DNA from: Pontiellaceae bacterium
GTDB lineage: Bacteria; Verrucomicrobiota; Kiritimatiellia; Kiritimatiellales; Tichowtungiaceae
Length of the DNA: 10,668 nt
Assembly (NCBI GenBank): GCA_029934215.1
Contig: JAOZMR010000076.1
Span: 1 to 10,668, forward strand
Direction of reading: 5' to 3'
Shown: piece after piece, positions 5,507 to 10,668 of the stretch
How positions within the stretch are numbered: the stretch's first letter is position 1
How the letters are laid out: each line of letters opens with the position of its first letter
Position numbers and translations under genes: made by a program
The notes under the pieces: model-generated
Database searches by the model: none
What the model was told of the DNA's origin: nothing
Seen by the model: only the letters and a program-made list of their open reading frames with translations

Positions 5507-6523
5507 ATGCTAACGCTACTCCTCACAACCCTCGCCGTGCTCATCGTCTCCGGTCTCTGCTCCGGCACCGAAGCCGCACTATTCTCGGTGCCGCTCCTGC
5601 GTGTTCGAGAACTCGCTCGATCCGAAAAAACCAGAGCCAAAACACTCCTGAAAATCCGGGAGAAAATGAACCGCCCCATCACCACCATCGTCATCCTAAA
5701 CAACATCGCGAACATCGGCGGCAGCATCCTCATCGGTAGCCTCGCGGCAAGCGTGCTTGACTCCCATTTAATCGGCTACTTCTCCGCTGGGCTAACCCTC
5801 CTCGTTATCCTCTTCTCGGAAATCATCCCGAAAACCATCGGAGAAAGCCACGCCGAGAAAATCTCCCTCGCCGTCGCCCAACCGCTACTCGGTCTCTCAC
5901 GCATCTTCACCCCCCTCATCTGGTGCATCGACAAAATCACAGCGCCCTTCGCCAACAAAACTGAACGCTACTCCACCAACGAATCGCAAATCAAACTGCT
6001 CGCCCGCATTGGACGGCAAGAAGGAGTCATCGAAGAAGACGAATCCGAAATGATCCAACGAATCTTCGAGCTCAACGACATTTGCGCCGAAGACCTCATG
6101 ACCCCACGTGTCGCCATCACCTGCCTACAAAACGACCAAACGCTCCAGGCAGCAAAAGACTTCATTCGAACCTCCCAACACAGCCGCATCGTCGTCACCG
6201 GCGAAAACCGCGACGAAATCGTCGGGATCGTCTTCAAAGACGAACTACTCGACGCCATGGTCGACGAAAAATACAGCCACCCCATCTCCGACTTCGCCCA
6301 CCCCGCCCACTTCGTCGCCGAATCCACCCGAGCCGACCGTCTACTCGTCACCTTTCAAGAACTCCGGCAACACCTCGCCGTCGTCACCGACGAATACGGC
6401 GGCGTCTCCGGTGTCGTCTCCCTCGAAGACGTCCTCGAAATCCTCACCGGCGAAATCGTCGACGAAACCGACACAGTCGTCGACCTACAAGCCTTCGCGA
6501 AAAAACAATCCTCGCATCAATAA
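5507..6523 (+). CDS. CNNM/CBS-domain membrane protein (HlyC/CorC family), short form
   Basis: Inner-membrane protein of the family linked to Mg2+/Co2+ export or homeostasis. The 338-aa product has an N-terminal CNNM region with hydrophobic segments near residues 1-16, 58-84, 91-110 and 122-142, including the conserved SEIIPKT (104-110). A cytoplasmic acidic helix (EGVIEEDESEMIQRIFEL) follows, then a CBS pair about 195-315 (LMTPRVAI, SRIVV, EYGGVSGVVSLEDVLE). It ends 15-20 residues after the CBS pair at ETDTVVDLQ, so the C-terminal CorC_HlyC domain of about 80 residues, present in the usual 420-440-aa members, is absent. No frameshift is evident, so this is probably a naturally short subtype. 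No Shine-Dalgarno sequence is seen before the ATG. Confidence 0.9.
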   Translation: MLTLLLTTLAVLIVSGLCSGTEAALFSVPLLRVRELARSEKTRAKTLLKIREKMNRPITTIVILNNIANIGGSILIGSLAASVLDSHLIGYFSAGLTLLVILFSEIIPKTIGESHAEKISLAVAQPLLGLSRIFTPLIWCIDKITAPFANKTERYSTNESQIKLLARIGRQEGVIEEDESEMIQRIFELNDICAEDLMTPRVAITCLQNDQTLQAAKDFIRTSQHSRIVVTGENRDEIVGIVFKDELLDAMVDEKYSHPISDFAHPAHFVAESTRADRLLVTFQELRQHLAVVTDEYGGVSGVVSLEDVLEILTGEIVDETDTVVDLQAFAKKQSSHQ

Positions 6524-6539
6524 GGGTAAGAGACGAAAA

Positions 6540-6555
6540 TTCCAATCCTTGGGAA
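6540..6555. repeat. TTCCAAnnnTTGGAA variant upstream of the second pseudouridine synthase gene
   Basis: ttccaatccttgggaa: the palindrome with one extra G. It occupies most of the 35-nt gap between the CNNM stop and the next ATG (6559). It is therefore within the translation-initiation region, where a ribosome site would be expected; none is recognisable. Confidence 0.6.
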
Positions 6556-6558
6556 CAC

Positions 6559-7281
6559 ATGAAAACCACACCGAAAAAATTCAAAAGCTCCCCGAAGAAA
6601 TACCACCCAAAAGGGATGACCATTCTGCACGAAGACCACGACATCATCGTCGTAGACAAAATCAGCGGTCTATTAACCGTTGGAAACGATAACGAGCGAG
6701 ACCGGACCGTTTACTCCCTCCTGAACGACTACGTACGCAAAGGCAACCCGAAATCCCGCCTCCGCGTATACATCATCCATCGGCTGGACAAAGAAATCTC
6801 CGGCGTTCTCGTGTTTGCTAAAACCGAACAAGCGAAACGTTTTTTGCAAGACGAATGGACGGACTTTAAAAAGAAATACATCGCCGTCATACACGGCGCC
6901 CTCTCCGCCCGAGAAGGAACCATCACCTCCCACCTAGCGGAAAACAGCGCACTAAAAATGTACTCCGTAACCAACCCAGAACTCGGCAAATTCGCGAAAA
7001 CAGGCTACCGCGTACTTCGGAAATCCATCGCCTACAGCCTGCTAGAAATCGACCTCTTTACCGGCCGAAAAAATCAGATTCGGGTTCACATGGCCGACCA
7101 AGACTGCCCCGTCGTCGGCGACAAAAAATACGGAAAAAAAGAGACCGGCATCAAACGCCTCACACTTCACGCAGCCTCCATCACACTCACACATCCATTT
7201 TCCAAAGAACCCGTAACCTTCGAAGCAAAAGTCCCGCCATACTTCAACTACCTCATGCGCAACGGACCCGACGCACGCTAG
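6559..7281 (+). CDS. RluA-family pseudouridine synthase, S4-less
   Basis: A second pseudouridine synthase. ATG 6559 gives 240 aa and a basic N-terminus (KTTPKKFKSSPKK), a usual feature of short RluA-like enzymes; ATG 6616 is an alternative that starts right at the catalytic domain. Motifs: ILHEDHDIIVVDKISGLLTV (22-41), HRLDKEISG (74-82) with catalytic D77, LFTGRKNQIRVHM (166-178) and PVVGDKKYG (184-192). There is no S4 domain, unlike the paralogue at 4653. The target site (rRNA or tRNA) cannot be told. The frame stays open far upstream inside the CNNM gene, but that extension is an Arg/Pro-rich shadow. Confidence 0.9.
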   Translation: MKTTPKKFKSSPKKYHPKGMTILHEDHDIIVVDKISGLLTVGNDNERDRTVYSLLNDYVRKGNPKSRLRVYIIHRLDKEISGVLVFAKTEQAKRFLQDEWTDFKKKYIAVIHGALSAREGTITSHLAENSALKMYSVTNPELGKFAKTGYRVLRKSIAYSLLEIDLFTGRKNQIRVHMADQDCPVVGDKKYGKKETGIKRLTLHAASITLTHPFSKEPVTFEAKVPPYFNYLMRNGPDAR

Positions 7282-7307
7282 CCAAAAACCCATCACACAG
7301 CTACACC

Positions 7308-7322
7308 TTCCAATGCTTGGAA
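7308..7322. repeat. TTCCAAnnnTTGGAA palindrome containing the dinB start codon
   Basis: Exact palindrome with core TGC. The dinB ATG is 7313-7315, formed by the A before the core plus TG of the core. The left arm takes the place of a ribosome site. It could act as an operator or an mRNA element, or simply be a repeat that has supplied the start codon. Confidence 0.75.
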
Positions 7323-8494
7323 AAACCATTCTTCATGTCGACATGGACGCCTTCTTCGCGGCGGTCGAGATCCACGACAACCCCGAATTGAAAGGCAAAC
7401 CAATCATCGTCGGTTCCCCGCGCGACAAACGCGGCGTCGTCTCCACCTGCTCCTACGAAGCACGCAAATACGGAATCCACTCCGGAATGCCCACGCGCAC
7501 CGCAGCCCAACGCTGCCCAAACGCCATATTTCTACCCGTCCGCATGGCACGCTACCAAAGCGTCTCAGCTCAAATCATGAACGTCTTCCAAAACTTCACC
7601 CCATTCGTCCAGCCAATCTCCTGCGACGAAGCCTTCCTAGACGTCACCGGCTCCCTCCACCTATTCGGCGACGGACCCAAAATTGCCAAAAAAATAAAAA
7701 CCGCGATACGGCAAGAAACCGGCCTCACCTGCTCCGTCGGCATCGCCCCCAACCTCTTCCTAGCAAAAATCGCAAGCGACATAAACAAGCCCGACGGCAT
7801 CACACTCGTCCCCTTTTCCGAGAAACAGATTCCGCCCTTCCTCGCTCCACTCCCCGTCAAACGGATGTGGGGCGCCGGCAAAAAAATGCAAGCCATTTTA
7901 AAAAGCCACAACATCCACACCCTCGGCGACCTACAAAACGCCGACCCCAAACAGCTCACAACCTGGATCGGCGAAAACGCGGCAAACTCCTTTCGCCGCC
8001 GAGCATTCGGAATTGACGACCGCCCACTCGTCACCGAAACCAAAGAAAAAAGCATCTCTAACGAAACCACCTTCCCTGAAGACCAGCACAACCAAAAACC
8101 CATCGAAGCCGCCCTGCTAGACCTCGCCGATAAAGTCGGAACACGCCTGCGAAAAGCCGGATACTACGCAAACACCGCGCAAATCAAAATCCGCTGGACA
8201 AACTTCACCACAATCACCCGCCAGCGGAGGCTAGACCCACCCGCCTGCGACGACCAAACCCTCCGCGAAACCGCGCTCGAACTTTTACGAAAAGAAGGCA
8301 TCCACTCGACCGTCCGCCTCATCGGCTTCGCCGTAACCGGACTACGAGAAACCGACGAAACCCCGCAACTCGATCTCTTCCAAACCTCGGAAAAACAGAC
8401 CACCAAAAAGCGCGAAACCCTCAGCCGCGCCGTCGACACCATTCGCGACCGCTTCGGGATCAAAAGCATTCGACGAGGCTCAACACTCGCATAA
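7313..8494 (+). CDS. dinB: DNA polymerase IV (Y-family translesion polymerase)
   Basis: Error-prone polymerase that copies past damaged bases. The 393-aa product starts MLGKTILHVDMDAFFAAVE. D10 is the first metal ligand and F15 the likely steric-gate residue by alignment with E. coli DinB. The palm motif SCDEAFLD (103-110) supplies D105 and E106. Helix-hairpin-helix-like sequence (LPVKRMWGAG, about 180-189) and the little-finger region follow. Near the C-terminus QLDLF (352-356) is a textbook beta-clamp-binding motif. The start fits the family exactly, yet no Shine-Dalgarno sequence precedes it; the ATG sits inside a palindrome, 31 nt after the upstream stop, so translational coupling is possible. 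SOS control is common in the family, but I see no recognisable LexA box. Confidence 0.95.
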   Translation: MLGKTILHVDMDAFFAAVEIHDNPELKGKPIIVGSPRDKRGVVSTCSYEARKYGIHSGMPTRTAAQRCPNAIFLPVRMARYQSVSAQIMNVFQNFTPFVQPISCDEAFLDVTGSLHLFGDGPKIAKKIKTAIRQETGLTCSVGIAPNLFLAKIASDINKPDGITLVPFSEKQIPPFLAPLPVKRMWGAGKKMQAILKSHNIHTLGDLQNADPKQLTTWIGENAANSFRRRAFGIDDRPLVTETKEKSISNETTFPEDQHNQKPIEAALLDLADKVGTRLRKAGYYANTAQIKIRWTNFTTITRQRRLDPPACDDQTLRETALELLRKEGIHSTVRLIGFAVTGLRETDETPQLDLFQTSEKQTTKKRETLSRAVDTIRDRFGIKSIRRGSTLA

Positions 8495-8865
8495 AGAACG
8501 GTGCCAGGTTTCTTGATCTTCTCTAACTTTCCCCGAAGTTCCTGACCACTTTCCCCTACACACTTCTGTCCGATCAGGCAAGGGAAATGTTCAAATGGCT
8601 ACACCGGCACCTTTTCTTGCACCTTTTTGAAAAATCCGGTTTTTAGTGGAGACGCTACCCACACGCGACTGAAACTTTTTCAAAAAAAGGAATTGACTTA
8701 AACTGGCACTCTGATCCTTGTTTCGCATTTCTCTCCGGCGCAAAAATTATCTGTAGCGGCTAGAAGCACCTTCTGGATGTCAACGACTCCCAGGGTGTTG
8801 ACGTCCTGAAACCAAAACCATACGCCGACAAACATCTATAAGCAACTATTAGAAAGATATCACCT
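8495..8865. other. 371-bp non-coding gap with inverted repeats and a doubtful small ORF
   Basis: No confident gene. An imperfect inverted repeat pairs cctttttgaaaaa (8622-8634) with its complement at 8676-8690, which has two extra As; it could form a long A/T-rich stem. A second one pairs ggatgtcaac (8775-8784) with gttgacgtcc (8797-8806), ten pairs including one G-T. A 45-codon minus-strand frame (8835 to 8698) covers the second stem: it starts MFVGVW, contains DVNTLGVVDIQKVLLAA and ends RVPV. It has no ribosome site. The first 110 bp also stay free of stops for about 40 codons on the minus strand. Confidence 0.5.
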
Positions 8866-9675
8866 ATGCACCAGTTAGTATCCACGTGGAAAAACTTCGA
8901 CTCCGATCAACTGCCGTACTTACTACCGGAAGAGCAAGAAACTCTCCCAAAACGATTTTTAAACGACTCCCACAACAACTGGAACGACTATATTTCTGAT
9001 CCAGACTTTTGGGCACCGCCAGATAAACGATTTCACCCGTCTCTTTTACCCATACCGTTCGTTGGGAATCTTAAAAATGCTTCTGTATACCTACTCATGC
9101 TGAATCCTGGATTTGGTCCACATGATTACTTCGGCGAATATGCCGTTTCAGAATACCGCGAAGCCCTGAAAAGTAACATTCGACAACAACCTAACTGCTC
9201 ATTTTTATTTCTAGATCCCCGCTACTCATGGCATGGAGGGTACGATTACTGGCATAAGAAACTTCAGAAATCTATTTCTGAATTTGCCGACAAAACCAAC
9301 ATTTCTTACGGTAATGCTCAGTGTTATTTCAAATCACAAATTGCCGCATTAGAACTGGTTCCTTATCACTCTTCAAAGTTCGCCCTTACTAAAGGCGTGC
9401 AAAACAATTTACACTTCGTAAAACTAATCCGCTCATTCGTTCGCGATATTCTAATCCCTCGGGCAAAAAACAGCGAATGCCTGATTATAGCAACCAGAGC
9501 ATCCAAGCACTGGGAGCTTCCTGACGACTGTAAAAATATCGTCACATACACCGGAGCAGAAGCACATAGCGCACATTTGACACCTAACAGTCGCGGGGGG
9601 AAAGCAATTCTGAATTTTTTTTCTAGAAAAGCATCTATAAGCCACCCAAGAAAAGGTGTCGGAATGCCAGTTTAA
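8866..9675 (+). CDS. Unrecognised soluble protein, possibly with a UDG-like fold
   Basis: The 269-aa product has no signal peptide or membrane segment. I do not recognise it with confidence. Visible blocks are VYLLMLNPGFGPHDY (74-88), LFLDPRYSWHGG (114-125), ELVPYHS (163-169), LIIATRASKHW (206-216) and TGAEAHSAHLTPNSRGGKAI (229-248). A hydrophobic strand ending in NPG, a second ending in IATR and a late His-containing loop vaguely recall the uracil-DNA-glycosylase-like fold (G-x-N/D-P-G motif and a C-terminal HP/S motif); this is inference only. The codon use is more A/T-rich than the rluA-dinB block, suggesting acquisition. No ribosome site precedes the ATG at 8866. It stands alone, between long non-coding stretches, near a transposase remnant. 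Confidence 0.75.
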   Translation: MHQLVSTWKNFDSDQLPYLLPEEQETLPKRFLNDSHNNWNDYISDPDFWAPPDKRFHPSLLPIPFVGNLKNASVYLLMLNPGFGPHDYFGEYAVSEYREALKSNIRQQPNCSFLFLDPRYSWHGGYDYWHKKLQKSISEFADKTNISYGNAQCYFKSQIAALELVPYHSSKFALTKGVQNNLHFVKLIRSFVRDILIPRAKNSECLIIATRASKHWELPDDCKNIVTYTGAEAHSAHLTPNSRGGKAILNFFSRKASISHPRKGVGMPV

Positions 9676-10342
9676 ATACACTCTTTTTTGCCCCTTTTTC
9701 CCAAGCCATCGCCACTCCTTTAGTTTTACGCGAGCCGTCCGAATGTTGCGATTAAGAGCGCTGGCAACTTTCGACATCGTTACCGTTTACTCCTTTGAAA
9801 AACGTTTTCTCTCTGTATATTAGCATTTTAGTCATCTATACTCTTGCTGTTAAATATATACATTGACATGTTTTTTTGACTTGTACCTGCCTATTCGATA
9901 GCACAACCTCGCATCATGCAAGCGGAAGGGGGTGAAAAAGCGAAAAAAGAACGTTTCAGGCGCCCTAAACCATAATTTCACCGAGTCACGCATTTGATCA
10001 AGAAAAAGACAATTGACGAAAACACCTCACGAACGTGTTGCATAACCTGCAACGACGGATTATCTCTGAAATTCCTCTTGTCTTCCATGAAAACCATCTT
10101 ACACTACTTGCGCTTGAACAAATGGGTTCAAGCCAAAACAAAAGCGGGAAACAGGACAGCTGACCTTTTTAAACGTTGACTAAAAACTTGAGAGTGACGA
10201 GTTATCGCTTGTTTTGCCATCATTTTTGCCGTCATTTTCTTCGTTATTTCAACAAAAGTCGGGGATGTTGCTTTCTGCCGATTATTTTTCGTCCGTTTAC
10301 CGTTCGAGCGTTACCTGCAGTTAAATCATTTCCCCTATTCTT
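9676..10342. other. 667-bp A/T-rich non-coding stretch
   Basis: No supported gene. Two short open frames, minus 9777-9451 and plus 9994-10179, have no good start context or family look. The only clear structure is the hairpin at 10112-10133. A plus-strand TTGACA at 9863-9868 lacks a matching -10 hexamer. The right part may contain the downstream end of the insertion sequence whose transposase begins at 10343, but I could not find its terminal repeat. Confidence 0.5.
10112..10133. repeat. 8-bp stem hairpin
   Basis: GCTTGAAC (10112-10119), loop AAATGG, GTTCAAGC (10126-10133). Perfect stem, no U-run, not next to a known gene end; function unknown. Confidence 0.55.
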
Positions 10343-10668
10343 CTAGGCTGCAAGGCGGGTTCCTTCGATCCGTTCCAAATCGAGTCGATCTTGTATGAAT
10401 GAAACGAGTTCCACATCAGATGGCGACCCTCCAATGAAGTTGGGTAATGTGTTGCGCAAGGCTATGGATGTTACGTTTTCGGACGGACATAAACCGAGCC
10501 GGACTGTTCGAATCCAAGAACCAAATGATGACCAAACCAAATCGGGAACGCTCATAGACAACAGGTGAAGAACGCCTTGAGAAATGATTCCCAGCTGAAT
10601 GTGTACATGATACGCAGTCATTTTTCTCCGAATGCCGTCTCGATAGGCTTGATTCGTTTTGTGTAGGT
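10343..10668 (-). CDS. C-terminal part of a probable DDE (IS4-like) transposase, cut by window edge
   Basis: The reading frame is open from the right window edge (in frame from 10666) to TAG at 10345-10343, about 107 codons. An internal ATG at 10621 is not the real start, because LHKTNQAYRDGIRRK is in frame before it. Features that look like the C-terminal helical region of IS4-type transposases are AYHVHIQLGIISQGVLHLL, LVWSSFGSWIRTVR, LCPSENVTSIALRN and a final basic/acidic helix. The DDE residues would lie outside the window. I cannot say whether the full gene is intact. It could be the source of trans-acting transposase for small local elements, but no shared terminal repeat is visible. 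Confidence 0.6.
   Translation of the reverse strand, partial: LHKTNQAYRDGIRRKMTAYHVHIQLGIISQGVLHLLSMSVPDLVWSSFGSWIRTVRLGLCPSENVTSIALRNTLPNFIGGSPSDVELVSFIQDRLDLERIEGTRLAA

Noticed and set aside
6082..6558. Arg/Pro-rich upstream extension of the second pseudouridine synthase frame
   Set aside because: It lies wholly within the CNNM gene and its low-complexity Arg/Pro composition is that of a shadow frame.
9451..9777. 108-codon minus-strand frame
   Set aside because: Two thirds is antisense to the orphan gene; the GGAG is 12 nt from its ATG and there is no recognisable family. The basic N-terminal 34 residues remain a faint possibility.
9863..9904. Promoter with TTGACA in the right gap
   Set aside because: No acceptable -10 at 16-18 nt spacing and no gene clearly downstream.
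9994..10179. Plus-strand 61-codon frame
   Set aside because: Needs a TTG start, has no ribosome site, and shows no family resemblance.

Overview
The window looks like a chromosomal segment from a repeat-rich Gram-negative bacterium. My best guess is the PVC group, near Kiritimatiellota or Verrucomicrobiota. This rests on the overall feel of the proteins, on a DUF3127-type OB-fold protein carrying an SSB-like tail, and on the dense intergenic palindromes and interspersed repeats. It is not a phylogenetic result.

Left third (1-1529): no intact gene that I am confident of. It holds (i) a cluster of imperfect repeats rich in 3-nt-loop hairpins (1-319); (ii) the frameshifted, truncated 5' end of a DUF6036/AbiEii-like nucleotidyltransferase gene on the minus strand (320-482), overlapped by a small ORF (424-633); (iii) a 599-bp transposase-less element (642-1240) with 18-bp perfect terminal inverted repeats, a near-perfect 9-bp target duplication and an internal 71-bp perfect inverted repeat; and (iv) a composite of TTCCAAnnnTTGGAA palindromes and degenerate repeats (1291-1510).

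Central core (1530-8494): argG and, upstream of it on the minus strand, a DUF3127/SSB-like gene face away from argD on the plus strand, so two arginine-biosynthesis genes flank one divergent promoter region. Downstream of argD, all on the plus strand and closely packed, are an RluA-type pseudouridine synthase with an S4 domain, a short CNNM/CBS-domain membrane protein, a second S4-less RluA-type enzyme and DNA polymerase IV (dinB). The last four are 23-35 nt apart and may be one transcript. They look like housekeeping genes with no obvious shared pathway.

Right end (8495-10668): lower-GC accessory DNA. A single unrecognised gene (8866-9675) has a faint resemblance to the uracil-DNA-glycosylase-like fold. 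Two long non-coding stretches flank it. The C-terminal part of a probable DDE (IS4-like) transposase runs off the right edge on the minus strand.

I do not see a convincing new multi-gene system. The best leads are the dispersed palindrome family (one copy contains the dinB start codon), the 599-bp mobile element, the hairpin repeats with compensatory stem changes, and the SSB-tailed DUF3127 protein.
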